This document shows positions 1-6,007 of a stretch of 11,388 nt of DNA, piece by piece; positions within the stretch are counted from its first letter, which is position 1, and each line of letters starts with the position of its first letter. This DNA comes from JAFDVN01 sp964472275 (GTDB lineage Bacteria; Acidobacteriota; Holophagae; Holophagales; Holophagaceae). Location of the stretch: positions 1-11,388 of the forward strand of contig CAYYJN010000064.1 of assembly GCA_964472275.1 (NCBI GenBank), in the 5' to 3' direction. Made by a program: the position numbers and the translations under genes. The notes under the pieces are model-generated. The model worked only from the letters and a program-made list of their open reading frames with translations. It was not told where the DNA came from and made no database searches.

Positions 1-1071
1 TACGGCCAGTTCATCTACCTGGAGGGCAGCGATCAGCACCGCGGCTGGTTCCACAGTTCGCTGCTGTTCAACCTGGCCGCCAGCGGAACGAAGCCCTACA
101 CGACCGTCGTGACCCACGGCTTCGTGCTGGACGGCCGCGGCCAGAAGATGAGCAAGAGCCTGGGCAATGTCATCACGCCCGAGGAGATCCTCAAGACCTA
201 CGGCGCGGACATCCTCAGGTTTTGGGCGGCCTCCTGCGACTACAGCGAGGATGTGCGCATCTCCAAGGAGATCCTGGAGCGCAGCGCGGACGCCTACCGC
301 AAGATCCGCAACACGCTGCGCTTCATGCTCGGCGCGTTGGCGGACTACGACCCATCCGTTCCCGATCCCGCGCCTTCCGCGCTCGATAGCTGGCTGCTGG
401 GCGCGCTGGCTCGGCTTTCGGAGGAGGTCCGTCGGGCCTATGCCGGATTCGATTTCCTCGGCGCGGCTCAGGCGCTGCTGAGCTTCTGCCAGTTGGAACT
501 CTCAGGTCGGTACTTCGAGATCGTGAAGGATCGCCTTTACTGCGACGCGGCGGATTCTCCGCGCCGCCAGTCCTGCCTCGCCACGCTGCATGCCGTCGCC
601 TCGACCCTCATTCGGCTGCTCGCGCCCATCCTCAGCTTCACGGCGGATGAGGCCTGGGAGCATTTGCCCGGCGCGGAAGGAAGCGTGTTCCTCGCCCGTT
701 TCGAGGCGATTCCGGCTTCCGCTGAAGCGCCCGAATGGGTCGCCTTCTGGCCCATCCGCGAAGCCATGCAATCCGCCTTGGAGCCCCTCCGCGCCGCGAA
801 GATGGTGGGCACGAGCCTCGACGCTCAGGTGCGCCTGGGTCTGGAGCCCGCGGACCTCGCGGCGCTCCGCGCGTTGGAAGCGTTGCCGGGAGCGGACGCG
901 CTGGAGGACCTCCTCGTGGTTTCCGGCCTTGATCTCGCGGAGGGTGATGCCGTCGAAGTGGCCGCTCACTCCGGGATCAAATGCCCGCGCTGTTGGAATC
1001 ACAAAGGCGGCCACGGGATGGGCGACGACGCCGCGCTCTGCGCGCGCTGCGCGAGCGTGGTGGGCGCATGA
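1..1071 (+). CDS. ileS: Isoleucyl-tRNA synthetase, C-terminal part (5' end outside window)
   Basis: Cytoplasmic class I aminoacyl-tRNA synthetase that charges tRNA-Ile with isoleucine. The reading frame is open from base 1, and 356 codons are present of a family usually around 930 residues, so the N-terminal catalytic and editing regions lie upstream. Visible at the left edge is the conserved GSDQHRGWFHSSLL block of the Rossmann-fold catalytic domain (residues 9-22 of the fragment). The class I signature KMSKS is at fragment residues 49-53 (nt 145-159). An alpha-helical anticodon-binding domain follows. The C-terminus carries the zinc ribbon typical of bacterial IleRS, with four cysteines at fragment residues 328, 331, 347 and 350 in a CPRCW...CARC arrangement. 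The stop TGA overlaps the lspA start by 4 nt (ATGA), so the two are probably translationally coupled. The assignment is very secure. Confidence 0.97.
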   Translation, partial: YGQFIYLEGSDQHRGWFHSSLLFNLAASGTKPYTTVVTHGFVLDGRGQKMSKSLGNVITPEEILKTYGADILRFWAASCDYSEDVRISKEILERSADAYRKIRNTLRFMLGALADYDPSVPDPAPSALDSWLLGALARLSEEVRRAYAGFDFLGAAQALLSFCQLELSGRYFEIVKDRLYCDAADSPRRQSCLATLHAVASTLIRLLAPILSFTADEAWEHLPGAEGSVFLARFEAIPASAEAPEWVAFWPIREAMQSALEPLRAAKMVGTSLDAQVRLGLEPADLAALRALEALPGADALEDLLVVSGLDLAEGDAVEVAAHSGIKCPRCWNHKGGHGMGDDAALCARCASVVGA

Positions 1072-1562
1072 AGCGGTCCGCTTGGCTGCTCCTCCCGTTC
1101 TCGGTGCTGGGCGTGGATTTCCTCTCCAAGGCCTGGATTCTGTCCCGGCTTCGGGAAGGCGAGTCGCTCACCGTGATTCCCCACTTCTTCAACCTGTCCT
1201 TGGGGTTCAACACCGGGGCGATCTTCGGAAGTCTCCAGGGGCTCCCCGAATGGGCGCGCACCATCATCTTCACGGTCGCGGGGATCGCGGCCCTGATCTA
1301 CTTCGGCGGCCTTTTCATCAAAGACGCCACGCCCACCCTGGAGCGGGTCGCGTTGGGCCTCATCCTGGGCGGCGCCCTCGGGAACGGGCTGGATCGCCTG
1401 GTCCATGGACATGTCGTGGATTTCCTGGATTTCGTCTTCGGCGGTTGGCACTACTGGACCTTCAACCTCGCGGACAGCGGCATCGTCTGCGGCGCGATCC
1501 TGTTCGGATTGAGCCTGCTGAGGAATCCCGCTTCGGCGAAGGCCTCCACGAAGGACGCCTGA
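1068..1562 (+). CDS. lspA: Lipoprotein signal peptidase (signal peptidase II)
   Basis: Inner-membrane aspartyl protease that cleaves the signal peptide of prolipoproteins after diacylglyceryl modification. The product is 164 aa, the normal family length, with about four hydrophobic segments (roughly residues 5-25, 62-85, 93-108 and 132-151). The two catalytic aspartates are visible in their family motifs: D109 in GNGLDR and D136 in FNLADS. The FNTGAIFG motif (residues 47-54) and the N-terminal GVDFLSK block (15-21) are also conserved. The start was chosen at the ATG overlapping the ileS stop (ATGA). An upstream in-frame start at 981 would extend the protein by 29 polar residues inside ileS and is not credible. 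The last 14 residues (PASAKASTKDA region) form a short polar tail. The gene ends 4 nt from the stop of a convergent gene. Confidence 0.97.
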   Translation: MKRSAWLLLPFSVLGVDFLSKAWILSRLREGESLTVIPHFFNLSLGFNTGAIFGSLQGLPEWARTIIFTVAGIAALIYFGGLFIKDATPTLERVALGLILGGALGNGLDRLVHGHVVDFLDFVFGGWHYWTFNLADSGIVCGAILFGLSLLRNPASAKASTKDA

Positions 1563-1566
1563 CGAT

Positions 1567-2133
1567 TCAAGGCGGAAGCAGCCCCAACTCTTCCCGGTTC
1601 GCGTGCAGCACGGCGAGGATGCGGGCCAGGTGTTCTTCATCAACGCCGCCCGCGGCTTCGCTGAGCATCCGGAACCCTTCCGCGACTTCATGGCGGTCCA
1701 CGCCCGCGGCGAAGGCCTTGTCCTTGAGCTTCTTCTTCACGGACTTCGGTTCGAGGCCTTCCGTGCGCGTGGGGCGCACGAGGGCGCAGGCCATGCAGAA
1801 GCCCGTGATCTCATCCGAGGCGAGCAGCGCCTTGTCCAGCAAGGTTTCGTAGGGCACGCCCCACTGGGTGTAGTGCGCGCTGACCGCGTGGGCGATCTCT
1901 TCTTCGCCGCGCTCCCGCAGCCAGGCGACGATGCGTGTCGGGTGCTCCTCCGGCCACTGGTCGTAATCCGCGTCGTGAAGCAACCCCGCCAGACCGAAGG
2001 CTTCCTCGTTTTCGCCGAGCTTCGTGGCAAGATCACGCATGACCAGCTCCACGGCGCGCGCGTGGACGCGCAGCTTGGGCGAAGGCGTCCATTCGCAAAG
2101 CAAAGACCAGGCTTCGTCGCGCGTGAGTGGCAT
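1567..2133 (-). CDS. HD-superfamily hydrolase, uncharacterised (COG2316-like)
   Basis: A 188-residue predicted metal-dependent phosphohydrolase. The HD signature is clear: H24 (LRVHARAVELVM), H53-D54 (GLLHDADYDQW), and D107 (LLASDEITGF) as the distal aspartate, with H82 and H87 (SAHYTQWG) between them. This H...HD...D spacing and the DEITGF block resemble a family of small stand-alone HD proteins often annotated only as predicted HD hydrolases. The physiological substrate is unknown, and I infer only phosphoester hydrolysis. No other domain is present. The ATG shares one base with the truA stop (TGATG on the coding strand), so translation is probably coupled to truA and the gene belongs to the receiver-truA unit. 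A much longer open frame continues upstream to 2826, but it is antisense or out-of-frame coding within truA and is not part of the protein. Confidence 0.85.
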   Translation of the reverse strand: MPLTRDEAWSLLCEWTPSPKLRVHARAVELVMRDLATKLGENEEAFGLAGLLHDADYDQWPEEHPTRIVAWLRERGEEEIAHAVSAHYTQWGVPYETLLDKALLASDEITGFCMACALVRPTRTEGLEPKSVKKKLKDKAFAAGVDRHEVAEGFRMLSEAAGGVDEEHLARILAVLHANREELGLLPP

Positions 2134-2984
2134 CAGGGCACCAGAATGAAAGGACGCAAGGGGCCGACGGGGGGTTCGCCCTTGTACTTCACGCGCTCCA
2201 GGAAGAGACCGGCGGACGGCGCGGCGCGCTCGGACCAGAAGAGCGCCGCGTCCCGCGTGGGCTGGGTCAGATCCCTCTTCACGCGGGCGGGCTCCGCTTC
2301 GCCCAGAGCGCACGCCACCGCGGCGCCGACCATCCGGCGCACCTGGCTGCGCTTGAAGTGGCTGGCGGTGGCGCGGAGCAGGATGAGGCTGCCGTGTTCC
2401 ATCCATTCGCAGCGGCGGATCTCGCAGCGGGGCTCGTCGCCCCTGTCCAGGTCGGCGAAGGCCGCGACGGCATGGAACCCTTCGAAGGCGGACCAGGCGG
2501 CGGCCAGGCGATCCAGATCCAGCGGCTTCTTCACCCACCAGACGAAGGGCTTGGCGAGGCCAGAGCGTCGGCGGCTGATCTGGTAGAGGTAGCTGCGCTC
2601 CTCCGCGTCGTGGCGCGCGTGGAAGGAGGGGCTGCACACTTTCACTTCGCGCACGGCGGCGTCGCTGGGCAAGCCTTCGTCGAAGATGCGCTGAAGCTGG
2701 GCGGGGGAGGGCGCCTTCGCGGCGTCGAGGTGGAGGTGCGCGCACTGATCCAGCGCGTGCACCCCCGCGTCCGTGCGCCCCGAACCCATGAGCGCGATCA
2801 CGCGAAGATCGGCCTGGCGCAGGCAATGCTCCAGGCTGCCCATGACGGTGCGGACGCCCGCCTTCGTCTGGGCTTCGCCTTGCCGTTGCCAGCCCTGGAA
2901 GCGGCCGCCTTCGTATTCGATCCGCAGGCGGTAGGCCGCGACCACTCGTCCCTTCGGGTCAGGACGGGGGGAAGGGCGGCTCAC
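2133..2984 (-). CDS. truA: tRNA pseudouridine(38-40) synthase TruA
   Basis: Converts uridines 38-40 in the anticodon stem-loop of tRNAs to pseudouridine; cytoplasmic. The product is 283 aa, slightly longer than many TruA proteins because of a polar N-terminal extension of about 15 residues before the first beta strand (YRLRIEYEGGRFQGWQRQ, residues 18-35). The catalytic aspartate is D72 in the hallmark GSGRTDAGVHA. Other TruA landmarks are FHARHDAEERSYLYQI (catalytic-site Tyr/Arg region, from about residue 121) and the C-terminal HFKRSQVRRMVG segment. The start is GTG at 2984, overlapping the receiver-gene stop as GTGA. An AAGG ribosome-binding site lies 4 nt upstream (ACAAGGCAAAGTG). The 3' end overlaps the HD gene by one base. 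The function is well supported by the catalytic motif. Confidence 0.93.
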   Translation of the reverse strand: MSRPSPRPDPKGRVVAAYRLRIEYEGGRFQGWQRQGEAQTKAGVRTVMGSLEHCLRQADLRVIALMGSGRTDAGVHALDQCAHLHLDAAKAPSPAQLQRIFDEGLPSDAAVREVKVCSPSFHARHDAEERSYLYQISRRRSGLAKPFVWWVKKPLDLDRLAAAWSAFEGFHAVAAFADLDRGDEPRCEIRRCEWMEHGSLILLRATASHFKRSQVRRMVGAAVACALGEAEPARVKRDLTQPTRDAALFWSERAAPSAGLFLERVKYKGEPPVGPLRPFILVP

Positions 2985-3385
2985 TTTGCCTTGTCCACGA
3001 CCTCGCGCACGGCCTTGATGAAGGCGTCCGGGTCGTGGATGGGTTTGGAGAGGTAACCCTCCGCGCCGCTGTCGCGCATGAACTTTTCACGATCCCCGCT
3101 CATGGCGTGGGCCGTGGCGAGCATGACCGGCACCTTGGCGGCGGCGGGGTCGGCCTTCAGCAGCTTCGTGATGAAGACGCCATCCACATTCTCACCCTGC
3201 CACTGGGAGTTGGTGAGGCTCACATCCATGATGATGCAGGTGAGGCCATCTTCCTTGGCCAGCTTGAGGATCTCCTCCACATCTTCGGAGACGGCGACCT
3301 CGAATCCGCCTTTGCGGGTGAGGACCACCTGCATGTAGCGGATGTTGATGGGATCGTCCTCGACGATGAGGATGCGCTCGGCCAT
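2981..3385 (-). CDS. Stand-alone receiver domain (response regulator without output domain)
   Basis: A 134-residue CheY/DivK-type receiver and nothing else. The acidic pair is D10-D11 (LIVEDDPIN), the phospho-acceptor is D54 (CIIMDVSL), the switch Thr is T91 (MLATAHAM) and the invariant lysine is K114 (YLSKPI). The loop after D54 is unusual: about 15 residues (VSLTNSQWQGENVDG) separate D54 from the conserved Gly, against about 8 in CheY-like proteins, so the usual MPxMDG segment is replaced. With no effector domain it should act by protein-protein interaction with a partner not seen here; no histidine kinase is in the window. The ATG at 3385 is preceded by GGAG with a 6 nt spacer. The 3' end overlaps truA by 4 nt, and PHP lies 38 nt upstream. 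An open frame extending to 3811 is upstream antisense noise. Confidence 0.92.
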   Translation of the reverse strand: MAERILIVEDDPINIRYMQVVLTRKGGFEVAVSEDVEEILKLAKEDGLTCIIMDVSLTNSQWQGENVDGVFITKLLKADPAAAKVPVMLATAHAMSGDREKFMRDSGAEGYLSKPIHDPDAFIKAVREVVDKAK

Positions 3386-3423
3386 GGGGTGCTCCAGTCT
3401 CCAGCCTAGCCGGGGATCGCGCC

Positions 3424-4290
3424 CTAGTGCCAAGCCCCTTCGCGCTGGCGGGCCTCGAGCCCTTCCAGCACCTCGTCGGGCACATGCAGCGATCCACGGC
3501 CGCGGCCGAGGCGGATGGCGGGTTTGTTGCGACCGTGATAGTCGCTGCCTCCGGACATGGCCATGCCCAGCCTGGCGGCGAGCGCTTTGAAAGTGCGTTG
3601 CTGGGCCTCGGCGTATTCGCCGTAATAGGCTTCCAGACCCTCCATGCCTTGATCCCGCAAGGCCAGCATGGCTTCGTCCCACACGAAGGCGCCGCCCGCG
3701 AAACGGCCCGGATGGGCCACCACGGGCACGCCGCCCGCCTCGCGAATCCAGCGCGCGGCTTCGGAGGGTTCGAGTTCCTCCATGGGAACCCAAGCCCGAC
3801 CGCCATCGCACAGGAGCGATTCGAAGGCTTGTTGGGGATGGTTGACGATGCCCTTGGCGGCGAGCGCCTTGGCGAAATGCACGCGGGAGATCAGGTAGGC
3901 GCGCCCCGGCTGGTCCGGCGCTTCCGCCTCCACATCGGCCATTTCAACGCGGTAGCCGAGCTCTTGGAGCTTGGCGATCATGCGCCGGTTGCGGTCGTCC
4001 CTGCGCTTGCGCAGCTCCGCGAGCCGCGTGGCGAAGCGCGCGTCGTCCGGATTCACCAGCAGCCCGAGCACATGGAGGCTGCGCCCGAGGAAGCGGCAGC
4101 TCAACTCCGTCCCCGCCAGCAGGCGCGCCTTCACCTCAGGCTGCATGGCGAGGAAGGCGGGCAGTCCCTCCATGGTGTCGTGATCGGTGAGCGCGAGGGC
4201 CGAGAGGCCCGCGACATCGGCCATGCGCGCCAGCGCCTCCGGCGCGTCGGTGCCGTCCGAGTAGAGGCTGTGGCAGTGAAGGTCAATCAT
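3424..4290 (-). CDS. PHP-domain metal-dependent phosphoesterase (TrpH / RNase AM-like)
   Basis: A 288-residue protein of the polymerase-and-histidinol-phosphatase superfamily. Metal ligands are all in place: H5 and H7 (DLHCHS), D12 (YSDGT), D36-H37 (LTDHDTM), E62 (GTELSC), H73 (LHVLG), H193 (VVAHPGRF), and D250 and H252 (GGSDYHGRN). This full set and the length match the YciV/TrpH group, whose characterised members hydrolyse nucleoside 3',5'-bisphosphates and trim 5' ends of RNA (RNase AM). That specificity is family knowledge, not demonstrated here. An insertion of about 100 residues (roughly 80-180) between the metal motifs is normal for this group. The gene lies 54 nt downstream of the glycosyltransferase stop and an intrinsic terminator, and 38 nt before the receiver gene. 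No strong Shine-Dalgarno sequence is visible. Confidence 0.88.
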   Translation of the reverse strand: MIDLHCHSLYSDGTDAPEALARMADVAGLSALALTDHDTMEGLPAFLAMQPEVKARLLAGTELSCRFLGRSLHVLGLLVNPDDARFATRLAELRKRRDDRNRRMIAKLQELGYRVEMADVEAEAPDQPGRAYLISRVHFAKALAAKGIVNHPQQAFESLLCDGGRAWVPMEELEPSEAARWIREAGGVPVVAHPGRFAGGAFVWDEAMLALRDQGMEGLEAYYGEYAEAQQRTFKALAARLGMAMSGGSDYHGRNKPAIRLGRGRGSLHVPDEVLEGLEARQREGAWH

Positions 4291-4297
4291 GGGGCCC

Positions 4298-4326
4298 TGA
4301 AAAGGAAAGGGCCGCGAACGCGGCCC
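4298..4326 (-). terminator. Intrinsic terminator of the glycosyltransferase gene
   Basis: On the minus strand a perfect 7-bp GC stem, GGGCCGC-GTTC-GCGGCCC (4309-4326), is followed immediately by a T-rich run TTTCCTTTT (4300-4308). It starts 18 nt after the glycosyltransferase stop and finishes 8-10 nt before the PHP start codon. It should separate the GT gene from the PHP-receiver-truA-HD unit, unless some transcripts read through. Confidence 0.75.
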
Positions 4327-4344
4327 AGACCCGGAAGCGGAAGG

Positions 4345-5868
4345 TCACTGGACGAGGTGCGAGGCGTGCTCGCTGTCCTCGAGTTCATCCATGGCCAATC
4401 TGCGGAAGAGCTGGATGTCCATGAGGCTGAAGAGGCTCATGTACGCGAAGCCGTTGAAGAACAGCAGGAGGAAGGGCACGGAGGCCCACTTGCGCATCTC
4501 GATGGAGATGATGACCGCGACCAGGTAGTAGAGCGCGAAGCCCAGCTCCAGGAAGGTGATGAGGCTCTTGGGCACCTTGTAGGCGCGCGTGCTCGCCATG
4601 GCCTTGCCGTTGGCGTCCACGCCCAGCTTCGGCGTGCGCTTGAATTCCTTGTCGTCCGTGAAGAAGCCTTCCAGCACAGCCTTGGCCTGGTTGAGGCCGA
4701 GGCCGATGCCGAGGCTCATCAGACCGGGGATGTACTTGAGACGGCTGGACCAGCCGCGGTTGTCGGTGAGCTCGCGCTGGGACAGGCCGAAGTAGAGGCC
4801 CACGCTCACCGCGTTGAGCAGGAAGAAGGGGCCGTCCGTCGCTAGGAGGATGTACCAGGGCGTTCCGGCGCGGAGCACCATGCAAGGCACCATGATGATC
4901 GCGAGCAGCACCATCAGCAGGTAATTGCAGTTGGCTGAGAGGTGGAACCAGCACTCCAGCTTGGTGTGCAGGGAGGCGTCGGACTTCCAGATGGTCTTCA
5001 TCAGTTTGCGGATGACCTGGGCGTTGCCCTTGGCCCAGCGGTGCTGCTGGCTCTTGAACGCGTTCACATCCACCGGCAGTTCGGCCGGGACGACGAGGTC
5101 CTTGAGGTAGACGCCCTTCCAACCCTTGAGCTGGGCGCGGTAACTCAGGTCGGCGTCCTCGGTGATGGTGTCGTGCTCCCAGCCACCGGCGTCGGCGATG
5201 GCGGCGACGCGCCACATGCCGGCGGTGCCGCTGAAATTGAAGAAGGCGCCGGAGCGGTTGCGGGCGGTGTGTTCGAAGACGAAGTGGCCGTCCAACAGGA
5301 TGGCCTGCACTTGCGTCAGCAGGCTGAAGTCGCGGTTCAGGTGCGCCCAGCAGCCCTGCACGAAGGCCATCTTCGGATCGGCGAAGTGGGGCACGGCCTT
5401 GCGGAGGAAGTCCTCGGTGGGGATGAAGTCCGCGTCGAACATCGCGACGACTTCGCCCTTGGCGGTCTTGAGTCCCGCGGCGAGCGCGCCGGCCTTGAAG
5501 CCAGTGCGGTCCGTGCGGTGCAGGTGGACGATGTCGAAGCCAAGCGCGGCGTACTTCTCACACACGGCCTGCGCGACCTTCACAGTCTCATCCGTGCTGT
5601 CGTCCAGCACCTGGATTTCGAGCCGGTCTTTCGGCCAATCCATGCGGACGACGGAATCCACGAGACGCTCGACCACATTCATCTCGTTGAAGATGGCGAG
5701 CTGCACCGTGACCATCGGCTCGTAGTCCGGGCCGCCCATGGGCTTGGGCTCATGCTGCTTGTGCTTGTAGTAGAGCCAGAGCATCCACAGGCGGTGCGCG
5801 CCGTAGACGCTCAGCACCGTGAGGATCGTGAAGTAGGCTGACAGCACCACCAGCTTGAGGATGTCCAT
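4345..5868 (-). CDS. Membrane family-2 glycosyltransferase, cellulose/mannan-synthase-like
   Basis: A 507-residue processive-type GT2 inner-membrane enzyme that probably polymerises a beta-linked polysaccharide from a nucleotide sugar. The N-terminal membrane helix is at about residues 5-33. The cytoplasmic catalytic domain (about 50-300) contains LDDSTDET (D89/D90), the metal-binding DAD in FDADF (145-147), the TED base motif (236-238) and QQHRW (274-278), which is the QxxRW motif of synthases such as cellulose synthase. About four or five further helices follow (roughly 316-334, 337-360, 438-457 and 461-484). There is no PilZ domain, unlike BcsA, and the architecture is closer to CSLA/CSLC-type enzymes. 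The chosen ATG at 5868 has GGAG 5 nt upstream and begins directly with the membrane helix. An ATG 51 nt upstream (5919) has no ribosome-binding site. The sugar donor and product cannot be read from the sequence. Confidence 0.88.
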   Translation of the reverse strand: MDILKLVVLSAYFTILTVLSVYGAHRLWMLWLYYKHKQHEPKPMGGPDYEPMVTVQLAIFNEMNVVERLVDSVVRMDWPKDRLEIQVLDDSTDETVKVAQAVCEKYAALGFDIVHLHRTDRTGFKAGALAAGLKTAKGEVVAMFDADFIPTEDFLRKAVPHFADPKMAFVQGCWAHLNRDFSLLTQVQAILLDGHFVFEHTARNRSGAFFNFSGTAGMWRVAAIADAGGWEHDTITEDADLSYRAQLKGWKGVYLKDLVVPAELPVDVNAFKSQQHRWAKGNAQVIRKLMKTIWKSDASLHTKLECWFHLSANCNYLLMVLLAIIMVPCMVLRAGTPWYILLATDGPFFLLNAVSVGLYFGLSQRELTDNRGWSSRLKYIPGLMSLGIGLGLNQAKAVLEGFFTDDKEFKRTPKLGVDANGKAMASTRAYKVPKSLITFLELGFALYYLVAVIISIEMRKWASVPFLLLFFNGFAYMSLFSLMDIQLFRRLAMDELEDSEHASHLVQ

Positions 5869-6007
5869 CCAGGCTCCAGGGGAGGCATGCCTACGGCAAA
5901 CCTTGGAAAATTCTCCCATGAAATGTTGAAGGGTCCAGGGAAAAAATCCGGGATTCAGGGCAGGGCGCCGCGCCTTCCGATAGCATGGTCAGAACCAGGT
6001 CACGCGC
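5869..6007. promoter_or_regulatory. Divergent intergenic region between glycosyltransferase and kinase units
   Basis: This 139-nt region is the only space for promoters of both the leftward GT gene and the rightward kinase-cysD-cysNC-permease unit. It is more AT-rich around 5900-5950 than the surrounding genes. Two symmetric elements are visible: a perfect 10-bp palindrome AGGCATGCCT (5883-5892) and an imperfect one GGAAAATTCTCC (5905-5916, five of six pairs). Either could be an operator. I do not see a convincing -35/-10 pair on either strand; TTGAAG at 5926-5931 is the best -35-like hexamer on the plus strand, without a good -10 partner. The promoter role is inferred from gene orientation. 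Confidence 0.5.
5874..5879 (-). promoter_or_regulatory. Ribosome-binding site that sets the glycosyltransferase start
   Basis: CTGGAG on the minus strand ends 5 nt before the ATG at 5868. The alternative upstream ATG at 5919 is preceded by CCCTTCAACATTTC, with no purine-rich stretch. This favours the shorter 507-residue form over a 524-residue form. Confidence 0.6.

Noticed and set aside
590..1852. 420-codon plus-strand frame crossing ileS, lspA and the HD gene
   Set aside because: It is Arg/Pro/Ser-rich out-of-frame translation crossing three real genes, typical of GC-rich DNA.
2134..2826. N-terminal extension of the HD protein frame into truA
   Set aside because: The extension is Arg/Pro-rich and lies in another frame of truA; the recognisable HD protein begins at the ATG at 2133.
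3392..3404. Direct repeat CTCCAG-T-CTCCAG upstream of the receiver gene
   Set aside because: On the coding strand it is a doubled CTGGAG, one copy of which is the ribosome-binding site. Two 6-mers are too short to call a regulatory repeat.
3427..4845. 472-codon open frame on the plus strand opposite the PHP and GT genes
   Set aside because: It is antisense to two genes with intact catalytic motifs, its translation is His/Glu/Ala/Arg-rich without any domain, and it spans a terminator. It is a GC-bias shadow.
5869..5919. 17-residue N-terminal extension of the glycosyltransferase from the ATG at 5919
   Set aside because: No ribosome-binding site precedes it, whereas the internal ATG has GGAG at good spacing and starts at the membrane helix.
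5965..5975. GGCGC-C-GCGCC inverted repeat upstream of the kinase
   Set aside because: The one-base centre cannot form a normal hairpin loop, there is no T-run, and such GC symmetry is common in this base composition.
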